Part shown: piece by piece, positions 1 to 7,246 of the stretch | Layout of the letters: the number at the start of each line of letters is the position of its first letter | Position numbering within the stretch: position 1 is the first letter of the stretch | Source: Streptomyces sp. JJ38 | GTDB taxonomy: Bacteria; Actinomycetota; Actinomycetes; Streptomycetales; Streptomycetaceae | Length of the DNA stretch: 32,684 nt | NCBI RefSeq assembly: GCF_019303475.1 | Contig: NZ_JABLSI010000053.1 | Location: 1 to 32,684 of the forward strand | Reading direction: 5' to 3' | The notes under the pieces: model-generated | Databases searched by the model: none | Seen by the model: only the letters and a program-made list of their open reading frames with translations | What the model was told of the DNA's origin: nothing | Position numbers and translations under genes: made by a program

Positions 1-1
1 G

Positions 2-124
2 CCCCAGGCTCCCGCCGGTCCCCACGCCCCGCCCCCGCAGGCGCCGCCCGCCGGTCCCCCGGCCCCCGCGCCCGCGCCCGCGCCCGCCCAGCAGCCCACG
101 TCCGACCGCGAGGACGCCCGATGA
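2..124 (+). CDS. ABC transporter ATP-binding protein, C-terminal tail (partial)
   Basis: Only the last 40 codons lie in the window. This frame is open from the left edge and stops at TGA 122-124, sharing the ATGA overlap with the permease start. The visible residues are low-complexity and rich in Pro, Ala, Gln and Gly, ending SDREDAR. No nucleotide-binding motif is visible. The ATPase assignment is an inference from the translational coupling to an ABC-2 permease, which normally follows its ATPase. The permease begins with a similar Pro/Gln-rich stretch, so both partners carry disordered extensions. Confidence 0.6.
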   Translation, partial: PQAPAGPHAPPPQAPPAGPPAPAPAPAPAQQPTSDREDAR

Positions 125-1074
125 GCACGCCCTACGCCCCCCAGCAGCCCGCAGCACCCCAGCAGCCCACTCCCGCCTCGCAGGGGGCGCACGGCCACGC
201 CCCCGAGGGCCTGGCGCAGCCCGCGCCGAGTGGCGAGAAGAAGACGCACCTCGGTCACGCCATCGCCTCGGAGTGGACGAAGATCCGCTCGGTCCGGTCG
301 ACGATCTGGACGCTCGCGGCCATGTTCGTCCTCGTCGTCGGCATCGGCCTGCTCGTCGGCCTCGCCTTCGGCAGTGCGGACTACGCCGAGATCCCCGTCC
401 TCGCCCCCGGCCTCTTCGGCCTGATGCTGGGACAGCTGGCGATCATCACGCTCGGCGTGCTCGTCGTCACCTCCGAGTACAGCACCGGCATGATCCGCAC
501 GACGTTGGCCGTCTCGCCCAGGCGCACCCGGGTGCTGACCGCCAAGGCCCTCGTGTTCTTCGTCCTGTCGTTCGTCATGACGTTCGCGGCCTGCGGTCTG
601 ACCGCCTTCATCCACTCGGCCATGATCGAGGGCAAGCCGCTCTCGCCCTACCCGGACCCGGCCATCTGGAACGAGGACGCGATGGCCGCGGGCCAGGCGA
701 CGGCCACGTCCACGCAGTGGCTCGACGCGACGCTGGGCGCCTCGCTCTACGTCTCGCTGCTCGGCCTGCTCTCCCTCGCCGTCGGCACGCTGCTGCGCAG
801 CACGCCCGGCACCGTCACCACGATGCTCGGCCTCGTCCTGCTGCCGTTCATCGCCTCGCTGTTCATGGTCACGGAGAGCACCCGCGAGCTCGGGGACACG
901 ATCCGCGAGTACTCCACGCTCAACGGGCTGGCGACGCTCTACCACATCCCGTTCCGGTTCGACTTCGACCCGGGCGACGAGATCAACGGCTGGCCGCTGC
1001 TCGGGCTGCTCGCGGCCGTCACCGGCGCCGTCCTGATCGCCGCCTACGCCCGGATCGCCACCCGGGACGTCTGA
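121..1074 (+). CDS. ABC-2 type transporter permease
   Basis: A 317-residue integral membrane protein of the ABC-2 permease type, likely the membrane half of an exporter with the upstream ATPase. Residues 1-45 are hydrophilic and rich in Pro/Gln (PQQPAAPQQP near the start). Next comes the family-typical segment HAIASEWTKIRSVRSTIWTL (about 46-65), then about six hydrophobic segments near 62-83, 95-117, 143-166, 207-225, 232-250 and 291-312. The motif TSEYSTGMIRTTL (about 117-129) is characteristic of actinobacterial members. The ATG overlaps the upstream stop (ATGA), which supports the start and indicates translational coupling. The substrate cannot be told from sequence; drug or lipid export is typical of the family. 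Confidence 0.88.
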   Translation: MSTPYAPQQPAAPQQPTPASQGAHGHAPEGLAQPAPSGEKKTHLGHAIASEWTKIRSVRSTIWTLAAMFVLVVGIGLLVGLAFGSADYAEIPVLAPGLFGLMLGQLAIITLGVLVVTSEYSTGMIRTTLAVSPRRTRVLTAKALVFFVLSFVMTFAACGLTAFIHSAMIEGKPLSPYPDPAIWNEDAMAAGQATATSTQWLDATLGASLYVSLLGLLSLAVGTLLRSTPGTVTTMLGLVLLPFIASLFMVTESTRELGDTIREYSTLNGLATLYHIPFRFDFDPGDEINGWPLLGLLAAVTGAVLIAAYARIATRDV

Positions 1075-1099
1075 GGCCCGCCCCGCTCCCGCCGCGTCC

Positions 1100-1426
1100 T
1101 CAGTACCTGGGGGCGTTGCGGGAGCGCTGGACCCGGGTCGTCCGCCGGTCCCTGGCCGACCAACAGGGGGCGTGCCAGTGCCGGCGGTCGTCCACGTCCC
1201 CGAACTCCGGCCAGGTGACGACGTGCGGTACCCCGGGCGGGATCTGCTGGTCGCAGCCGGGGCAGCGGTAGTGCTTGGCCGCGGCGGCTCCGCTGATGCG
1301 GCGCACGACCCATCCCTGCCCCCGCCAGTTCTCGGTGTGCTCCACGCCGATGCCCCGACCGCCACCGGTGGCGGGGCCGTTGCCGTTCCTGGCTCCGCCA
1401 CGCGGGCGGTTGCGACGCGGAGACAC
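1100..1426 (-). CDS. Small conserved Cys/His protein, probable zinc-binding
   Basis: A 108-residue protein of unknown function. The N-terminal 30 residues are Arg/Gly-rich and basic. The core holds CPGC (about 55-58), then a His-containing loop and HWHAPCW (about 83-89), an arrangement that looks like a small zinc ribbon or degenerate HNH fold. The GTG start at 1426 follows an AGGTG element with suitable spacing. Similar proteins occur in streptomycetes and were, as I recall, annotated as ATP/GTP-binding; I see no P-loop here. It is convergent with the ABC permease, with only 25 nt between stops. A nucleic-acid-binding role is possible but not shown. Confidence 0.7.
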   Translation of the reverse strand: MSPRRNRPRGGARNGNGPATGGGRGIGVEHTENWRGQGWVVRRISGAAAAKHYRCPGCDQQIPPGVPHVVTWPEFGDVDDRRHWHAPCWSARDRRTTRVQRSRNAPRY

Positions 1427-1675
1427 GTTTCACCTCACGGTGTGCGGGGGCGAACCTGCCCCGGGTGGTGCGGATCCGTTCCAGCCTAGCGGCCGGGCAT
1501 GGGCCGTCCGGACCACTCCGTTCGGTCGCGGGCCCGCGCGCACTCGCACCGGCGGGCGCCGCGTCACTCGTTCTGCTGATGATCGGAAGAACTCGCGCCC
1601 TGGCCGTGCCCATGGCACGTGTCACGCGTTAATGCGGTGGAGTGACCCCGCGTCGGCCACCAGGAGGCGATGGAC

Positions 1676-2767
1676 ATGCGCGTCGGCACGTTCGTACTGG
1701 CCGCCCAGTTCCCCGGGCAGGGACAGGGGGAGGCGCTGCACCGCGCGGTGCGCTCGGCGACGGCCGCCGAGGAGGCCGGGCTCGACGCCGTCTGGCTGGC
1801 CGAGCATCACTTCGTGCCCTACGGCACCTGCCCCTCCGCCGTGACGCTGGCGGCCTACCTGCTCGGGCGCACCCGGCGCATCGGCGTCGGCACCGCCGTC
1901 AGCGTCCTGCCCACCGCACACCCGGTGGCCCTCGGCGAGCAGGCGGCCCTGCTGCACCACACCTCCGCCGGGCGGTTCACCCTCGGCGTCGGGCGGGGCG
2001 GGCCGTGGGTCGACCTGGAGGTGTTCGGCGCGGGCGTCGAGGCGTACGAGGAGGGCTACCCCGAATCCCTCGACCTGCTGCTGCGCTGGCTCCGCGAGGG
2101 CCGGGTGGGCGCAGACGGGCCGCGCTACCGCTTCCGGGAGGTCGCCGTCGTACCGCGCCCGGCGGAGGCCCTCGCCGCGGCGGCCGACGGGCCACCCGTC
2201 GTCGTCGCCTGCACCTCCGAGGGCTCGGTGCGGCTCGCGGCCCGGCGCGGGCTGCCCATGCTGCTCGGCATGCACTGCGGGGACGATGAGAAGGCGCGCC
2301 TGACCGCGCTGTGGCGGCGCGAGGCGCTGGCCGCCGGGTGGGCCGCGGCCACCGTCGAGACCCGGGCGGCCGAGCACGTGTCCGCCGGCGTGGTGCAGGT
2401 GGGCCCGAGCCGTGCCGAGGCCGCCGAGGTACTCCTCAAGGCCATGCCGGGCTGGCTGCGGCAGGGACTGGCCGCGCACGTCACCGTGGACGGCCGGCAC
2501 CGCGCCATGCGCGATCCCGTCGCCTACACGGAGCTGCTGTGCGGCCTGCACCCCGTCGGCCCGCCCGAGCTGTGCGCCGAGCGCCTGGCCCGGACGTCGG
2601 AGCGGACCGGCATCCAGCGCTTCGCGCTGCTCGCCGAGGGCTCCGGCGATCTGGCGGCCACCGAGGCGAACGTCCACCGCCTCGGTGCCGAGGTGCTGCC
2701 GCTCCTCGGCACCGGGGCGGGCGACGGCGCGTCCACGGCCTGCGCGAGCGGCGACAGCCCGTGCTGA
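1676..2767 (+). CDS. LLM class (luciferase-like) flavin-dependent oxidoreductase
   Basis: A 363-residue TIM-barrel oxidoreductase of the bacterial luciferase superfamily, using FMN or F420. Features are the N-terminal MRVGTFVLAAQFPGQ strand, AEEAGLDAVWLAEHHF (family motif with His pair), the RIGVGTAVSVLPTAHPV strand and RFTLGVGRGGPW (flavin phosphate region). I chose ATG 1676 over ATG 1670 because AGGAGG at 1662-1667 lies 8 nt from the former and only 2 nt from the latter. The C-terminus ends in a loose Gly/Ala/Ser tail with Cys as the last residue. It stands alone and converges with the next gene with only 6 nt between stops. The substrate is unknown. Confidence 0.87.
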   Translation: MRVGTFVLAAQFPGQGQGEALHRAVRSATAAEEAGLDAVWLAEHHFVPYGTCPSAVTLAAYLLGRTRRIGVGTAVSVLPTAHPVALGEQAALLHHTSAGRFTLGVGRGGPWVDLEVFGAGVEAYEEGYPESLDLLLRWLREGRVGADGPRYRFREVAVVPRPAEALAAAADGPPVVVACTSEGSVRLAARRGLPMLLGMHCGDDEKARLTALWRREALAAGWAAATVETRAAEHVSAGVVQVGPSRAEAAEVLLKAMPGWLRQGLAAHVTVDGRHRAMRDPVAYTELLCGLHPVGPPELCAERLARTSERTGIQRFALLAEGSGDLAATEANVHRLGAEVLPLLGTGAGDGASTACASGDSPC

Positions 2768-2773
2768 AACGAC

Positions 2774-3166
2774 TCAGCAGTCGCGCAGCAGAGGCGACTG
2801 GTTGAGGAGTTGGCCACGGACCGAGGTGAAGCGCTCCAGCCGTTCGTCCGCCGTGGAGTCGAGCGGGAAGACCGCGACCCGGTGGCAGTTCTGGAAGGCG
2901 AGCCGCACCCCGAAGTGCCGCTCCAGCGCCCCCCGGATCGCATCACTGGCCAGCGCCCTGAGGAGCTGGCCGCGCGCCTGCTCGTCCGGCGGCGGCGTCT
3001 GGTTGTCGGCGAAGTCCCCACCGTCGACCTGGAGTCGGGCGACGAGGGAGCTGACCATCTCCCATGCGTAGGGGAGGGAGTTCTTGACGCAGTCGACGAA
3101 AGCCGCTTCGTCGACCTCGCCTCGCTCGGCCTGTGCCAGAAGGGCCGGTGAGACGTCGAGCGACAT
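2774..3166 (-). CDS. Small conserved actinobacterial protein (SCO5389-like)
   Basis: A 130-residue soluble protein, acidic at the N-terminus (LAQAERGEVDEAAFVDCVK), with no signal peptide or membrane segment. I recognise it as the conserved streptomycete protein next to nucS, of the type named after S. coelicolor SCO5389; its function is unknown. The start at 3166 is preceded by GAGAGGAGAA, a good ribosome-binding site. A longer frame to 3244 would add an Arg/Pro-rich stretch unlike the rest. Cys residues occur near positions 26, 96 and at the C-terminus (LLRDC). It is divergent from nucS across 219 nt, so the two may share a control region. Confidence 0.8.
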   Translation of the reverse strand: MSLDVSPALLAQAERGEVDEAAFVDCVKNSLPYAWEMVSSLVARLQVDGGDFADNQTPPPDEQARGQLLRALASDAIRGALERHFGVRLAFQNCHRVAVFPLDSTADERLERFTSVRGQLLNQSPLLRDC

Positions 3167-3385
3167 GGGGTTCTCCTCTCGCGGCCCCGGACGAACCCGG
3201 GACCGTACGGACGGGACGAGGGGCCCCGCTCGTGGTGCGCTCACCGATCGGCGACACCCCCATCACCTACGGTAAGGCCGTAACGAGTCCGCCACCATAG
3301 GGTTGCGCACACAACAGGCCATGTATGAACGGGGAGAACCAGGGGCGAATCGCTCCGCGTCGCACGGGTCGAGTAGCGTGCCGCC

Positions 3386-4048
3386 ATGCGTCTCGTCATC
3401 GCCCGCTGCTCCGTGGACTACGCCGGCCGGCTCACCGCCCACCTCCCCCTGGCACCCCGCCTGATTCTGGTGAAAGCCGACGGATCGGTATCCGTCCACG
3501 CCGACGACCGGGCTTACAAACCCCTCAACTGGATGTCTCCGCCGTGCACGCTCAAGGAGGCCGAGGACGGGGTCTGGACGGTCATCAACAAGGCGGGCGA
3601 AAAACTGATCATCACGATGGCAGAAATCCTCCACGACTCGAGCCACGAGCTGGGTACGGACCCAGGGCTCATCAAGGACGGCGTCGAGGCGCACCTCCAG
3701 GAACTCCTCGCCGACCGCATGGAGACCCTCGGCACAGGCTGGACCCTCATCCGCCGCGAATACCCCACCGCCATCGGCCCGGTGGACATCCTGGGCCGCG
3801 ACGGCGACGGTGCGACGGTGGCCGTCGAGATCAAGCGCCGCGGCGAGATCGACGGCGTCGAGCAGCTCACCCGCTACCTGGAGCTGCTGAACCGCGACCC
3901 CCATCTGTCCCCGGTCAAGGGCGTGTTCGCGGCCCAGGAGATCAAGCCGCAGGCCCGCGTCCTGGCCACGGACCGCGGCATCGACTGTGTGACGCTCGAC
4001 TACGACGCCCTGCGCGGCGTCGACGACGACAAGCTCCGCCTCTTCTGA
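3386..4048 (+). CDS. nucS: Mismatch-specific endonuclease NucS (EndoMS)
   Basis: A 220-residue protein recognised as NucS/EndoMS, which cuts both strands at mismatched bases and provides mismatch repair in actinobacteria lacking MutS/MutL. The N-terminal half is the DNA-binding/dimerisation domain beginning MRLVIARCSVDYAGRL. The C-terminal nuclease domain shows the RecB-like catalytic set: Asp in GPVDILGRDG, Glu and Lys in VAVEIKRRGE, and the QLTRYLELL helix. The last residues, DDDKLRLF, match the C-terminal sliding-clamp-binding tail known for this family. The ATG is not preceded by a clear Shine-Dalgarno sequence. Length is typical of the family and no key residue is missing. Confidence 0.95.
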   Translation: MRLVIARCSVDYAGRLTAHLPLAPRLILVKADGSVSVHADDRAYKPLNWMSPPCTLKEAEDGVWTVINKAGEKLIITMAEILHDSSHELGTDPGLIKDGVEAHLQELLADRMETLGTGWTLIRREYPTAIGPVDILGRDGDGATVAVEIKRRGEIDGVEQLTRYLELLNRDPHLSPVKGVFAAQEIKPQARVLATDRGIDCVTLDYDALRGVDDDKLRLF

Positions 4049-4124
4049 CCCCTCGGCTTCCGCCGCACGCGCCGCCGTCCCGGCACCCGGTGACACGCAC
4101 CAGGGCCGGGGCGGAGGCGTGAGG

Positions 4125-6644
4125 TCAGGCGACCTCCGGCTCGTCCCCGCCGGTGGTGCCCGTCTCGCCACCGGTCGTCGTGGGCCCGGGACCGCTGGCG
4201 GTGGTGGTGCCGTCGGTCGCGTCGCCGCCGTCGGTGGTGGTGCCGTCCGTGGTGCTGCCGCCGTCCGCGGTGTTCCCGCCGTCGGTGGTGCTGCCGCCGT
4301 CCGCGCTGTTGCCACCGTCCGCGCTGTTGCCACCGTCCACGGTGTTTCCGCCGTCCGCGGCGTTGCCACCGTCCGCCGTGTTCCCGCCGTCCACGGTGTT
4401 GCCACCGTCCGCGGCGTTGCCACCGTCCGCGCTGTTCCCACCGTCCACGGTGTTTCCGCCGTCCGCCGTGTTGCCACCGTCCGACGACGTGCCCCCGCCG
4501 CTGCCGCCACCGTCCGTCGAACCACCGCCGCCGGCCGGGTCCGAGGGCTCGTCCTCGGGGGACGAGGACTCCTCCGACGGCGTACTGGAGGACTCGGACT
4601 CCGAGGGCGAGCCACTCGGCGTGTCGGCGGACTCGCTGGGGTCGCCGCTCGGACCGGGCGTCGAGGCGTCCTCGGACTCGGACGGCGAGGCGCTGCCCTC
4701 CGAGGGGTAGCGCGTGTCGGTGACGTCGTATGTGGCGGAACGATCCGGCTGCACAGAGTCACCGGCGTCACCGCCGTCGCCGCCGATGTTGGCGACGGTG
4801 ACGGCCGTACCCAGCAGGATCGCGAGCACCGCGCCCGCCGCCGCGGCGAAGACATTGCGACGGCGTCCGGTGAGCGGGCCCCGGGGCTCCTCGTCGGCCC
4901 CGAACGACCCGGGGTCGACGGCTGGCAGGGCGGCCGTGCCCGCCTCTGCGGCGGGGATCGGCGGGGTGAGGGACGGGACGACGGCCGTCTCGTCCTCGGA
5001 GCCCGTGGGCGGTGCCCCGCCCGGGCCGAGGGCGGGCCGCTTCGCGGCGGCGGCGTCGGCGACGAGCGCCAGCGCACGGCGGCTGGCGAACGAGCCGCTG
5101 CGGTCGGCGAGCTCGCCGCGCAGCCGCATCGCGGTCTCCAGCTCGGTGCGGGCGCGGTCCAGGTCACCGACGCACAGGGCGTGGATGCCCAGCTCATGGT
5201 GGAAGTACGTCTCCTCGGCCAGCTCACCGGCCTGGGCGGCGACGCCACCGCCCTCGGTGAGGATCTGCCGCCAGGGCGACCAGCGGCCCGCGGCGGCGAA
5301 GACGGGGGCCGCGGTGTGGGCCAGGAGCACGACGACGGAGTCGTGCCCGCCGGCGCGGGCGGCGGCGACGGCCGCCAGCAGGGTGCCTGCCTCCTGCGCC
5401 ACCCGCTCCGGGGTGACGGAGGGGTGGCCGGCCCACCAGGCGTAGTGCCGTGCCGCGGTGCGGGCGAGGGCGCCCGCGCCCTCGTCGTAGCCCGCGCGGG
5501 CGAGCTGCTCGGTGACGCCGGCCGCGAGCCGGTAGTGGGGTCCGTCCGCGGTGGCGAGGCCGGCGGCGACGAGCTCGGCCAGGGCGGCGTCGGCGCGCTC
5601 GTCGTCGAGCAGGGCGGGCAGGTGCGCGGCCTGCGGCACGGCGCCGTCGAGGGCGACGGCGAACCGCAGCACCTCGCGGCCCTGCTCGCTCAGCGTCTCC
5701 GCGAGGCGCTCGGCGACGACGGAGGCGACGGACAGCGGCGGCGGGCTCTCCTCCTCGTCCGTCTCGATGACCACCGGGGCCGTCGGGTCGGCGGAGGAGG
5801 GAACGGCCCGCTGACGCAGCAGGGCCGCGCCCTGGACGAAGCGCAGCGGCAGCCCCTCGGACTCGAACCACAGGTCGCCGGCCCAGTCGGCCTCGTACTC
5901 CAGCAGGGTCCGGCCGGTGGCGTGCTCCAGGAGGTCCACGCAGGCGGTACGGCTGATGCCCCGGAGGAAGACCTCCTCGATGCCGGAGTGGGCGGCGGGC
6001 GGGGGGACGTCGGGGGTGACGGAGACGAGATAGGCGCACTCGGGGGTCGCCTCGAGCAGTTCCTCCAGCGTCTCGCCGCCGAACTCCAGGTCGTCCAGGA
6101 CGACGACGGCGCCGATGTCGGCGAGAAGATCGAGGAGCTGCTCGTCGCGCGGCCGGTGCCGGGCGGTCTTGTACACGGCGGCGTACAGCTCGTAGAGCAG
6201 GTCGGCGGGGCCGCGGCCGCGACCGTGCAGCCGGACGACGCCGTCGGGGGCCAGCTCCGCACAGTCGGCCGCGACGGCGTCGAGCAGGGCGGTGCGGCCG
6301 GAGCCGGAGGGGCCGCTGAGGCGTACCGAGCGCCCGCGGGAGAGGAGCCGGACGAGCCGGTCGCGCTCCTCCTCGCGCTCCAGCAGCGGCAGGTCCAGGG
6401 CGGCATCGCCGACGAGGGCGGGCGGCACGGCCGCACGGTCGCGCTCCGCCCGCTGCTCGGGGCCGCGCCGACGCGGGGTCTCCGGCCGGCGGTCCGGCGG
6501 GCATGGCTCGATCTCGCTGCCGTCGACGGGGTTGACGGTCAGCAGGTAGTCACCGGCGACCAGCTGGACCGTGCGGGCGAGTGCCCCGCTGTCATGGCTC
6601 TCGTGGCCGTCGTGGTCCTCCGGTCCGCGGTGGGACGGGTGCAT
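4125..6644 (-). CDS. Membrane-anchored STAND-like P-loop NTPase with repetitive extracytoplasmic tail
   Basis: An 839-residue multidomain protein. Residues 1-85 are charged. The ATPase begins with EREEERDRLVRLL and Walker A GPSGSGRT (111-118), followed by Walker B VVVLDDLEF (180-188), as in AAA/STAND signalling NTPases. Residues 310-400 look like a winged-helix/helical region, and 400-530 are Ala-rich helices resembling TPR-type repeats. A single membrane segment at about 598-619 follows RRR, placing the N-terminus inside. After it comes a Ser/Glu/Pro-rich stalk (630-705), then a Gly/Ser linker, thirteen 6-residue repeats (722-799) and a Thr/Gly end. ATG 6644 has only a G-rich weak ribosome-binding site. 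It lies 120 nt downstream of the STAS gene on the same strand. It resembles the conserved streptomycete ATP-binding protein at this locus; function unknown. Confidence 0.85.
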   Translation of the reverse strand: MHPSHRGPEDHDGHESHDSGALARTVQLVAGDYLLTVNPVDGSEIEPCPPDRRPETPRRRGPEQRAERDRAAVPPALVGDAALDLPLLEREEERDRLVRLLSRGRSVRLSGPSGSGRTALLDAVAADCAELAPDGVVRLHGRGRGPADLLYELYAAVYKTARHRPRDEQLLDLLADIGAVVVLDDLEFGGETLEELLEATPECAYLVSVTPDVPPPAAHSGIEEVFLRGISRTACVDLLEHATGRTLLEYEADWAGDLWFESEGLPLRFVQGAALLRQRAVPSSADPTAPVVIETDEEESPPPLSVASVVAERLAETLSEQGREVLRFAVALDGAVPQAAHLPALLDDERADAALAELVAAGLATADGPHYRLAAGVTEQLARAGYDEGAGALARTAARHYAWWAGHPSVTPERVAQEAGTLLAAVAAARAGGHDSVVVLLAHTAAPVFAAAGRWSPWRQILTEGGGVAAQAGELAEETYFHHELGIHALCVGDLDRARTELETAMRLRGELADRSGSFASRRALALVADAAAAKRPALGPGGAPPTGSEDETAVVPSLTPPIPAAEAGTAALPAVDPGSFGADEEPRGPLTGRRRNVFAAAAGAVLAILLGTAVTVANIGGDGGDAGDSVQPDRSATYDVTDTRYPSEGSASPSESEDASTPGPSGDPSESADTPSGSPSESESSSTPSEESSSPEDEPSDPAGGGGSTDGGGSGGGTSSDGGNTADGGNTVDGGNSADGGNAADGGNTVDGGNTADGGNAADGGNTVDGGNSADGGNSADGGSTTDGGNTADGGSTTDGTTTDGGDATDGTTTASGPGPTTTGGETGTTGGDEPEVA
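4248..4481 (-). repeat. Thirteen tandem 18-bp units encoding DGG(N/S)xx
   Basis: Within the NTPase gene, residues 722-799 consist of thirteen consecutive 6-residue units, each starting DGG: mostly DGGNTA, DGGNTV, DGGNSA and DGGNAA, with two DGGSTT. Degenerate units (DGTTT, DGGDAT) follow. Each unit is 18 nt; on the plus strand they read as variations on TGTTGCCACCGTCCGCGG. The reading frame is kept throughout, so this is a coding minisatellite. Copy number could vary between strains by slippage without breaking the frame. Confidence 0.95.
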
Positions 6645-6764
6645 GGTGAAAGCCCCCCAGTGGCGGTGCGTGCGGTACTCCCTGGGCCCTTCCCGGCAGT
6701 GAAGGGAACAGTAGACGGCCGCCGGGCCCGGGCGAACCCCACCCCCCGCGGGAGGGCGGAATCG

Positions 6765-7076
6765 TCACGGCTTCGTGAGCGTTTCGCCCTCGATCGCGAG
6801 GATGCGGTGCAGCCGGGTGGCGACGAGGAGGCGCTGCATCTGCGGGGGGACGTCACGCAGGACGAGACGCCGGCCGCAGCGGCCGGCGCGGCGGTGGGCG
6901 CCCATGATGACGCCGAGGCCGGTGGCGTCCCAGGAGTCGAGCTGGGCGAGGCTCACGACGAGGTCGCCGTCGCCGCTCTCGAGGGCGGTCTGCAGAGCCG
7001 ACCGGGCGTCCGCTGCGCTGCGCACGTCGAGGCGGCCCCCGACGTACAGCTCGGCGTGATCGCCCTTGATCTGCAT
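6765..7076 (-). CDS. STAS-domain protein, anti-sigma-factor antagonist-like
   Basis: A 103-residue single STAS domain: an N-terminal beta strand HAELYVGGRLDVRSA, then DLVVSLAQLDSWDATGLGVIMGAHRRA, then RRLVLRDVPPQMQRLLVATRL. This is the size and pattern of SpoIIAA/RsbV/BldG proteins, which bind anti-sigma kinases when unphosphorylated. The usual phosphorylation motif DS(S/T)G is replaced by Asp50-Ala51-Thr52-Gly53, so phosphorylation could only be on Thr52 or may be absent. ATG 7076 follows GGGAG at suitable distance. It lies between the dehydrogenase and the NTPase on the same strand; no kinase partner gene is in the window. Confidence 0.88.
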   Translation of the reverse strand: MQIKGDHAELYVGGRLDVRSAADARSALQTALESGDGDLVVSLAQLDSWDATGLGVIMGAHRRAGRCGRRLVLRDVPPQMQRLLVATRLHRILAIEGETLTKP

Positions 7077-7246
7077 AACGCGCTCCCGGTGCCTCGTGAT
7101 GACGCTGCGTGAACCTTCATATCCGAATGTCCCACCACACCTGACGGCCGACCGGCGGGTGGGGTTGCTGTCCGTGTGGGAATCGACACGGAAGTTCACC
7201 CTGGCGGATGATGGGGGCACGGCCCGTTCGGCCGCGCCCCGACCGT

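Noticed and set aside
1606..1618. GTGCC-CAT-GGCAC dyad upstream of the LLM oxidoreductase
   Set aside because: The arms are only 5 bp and do not match an operator I know; likely chance in GC-rich DNA.
3303..3329. TTGCGC and TATGAA as a nucS promoter
   Set aside because: Spacing is only 15 bp and both boxes are poor matches.
4248..4481. Regular repeats that could suggest a CRISPR array
   Set aside because: The units are 18 bp with no spacers and lie in frame within a gene, so this is a coding tandem repeat.
4119..7112. A 997-codon open frame on the plus strand
   Set aside because: It is antisense to the NTPase and STAS genes, whose motifs are clear. Its translation is Arg/Gly/Val-rich low complexity, as expected for a shadow of high-GC coding DNA.
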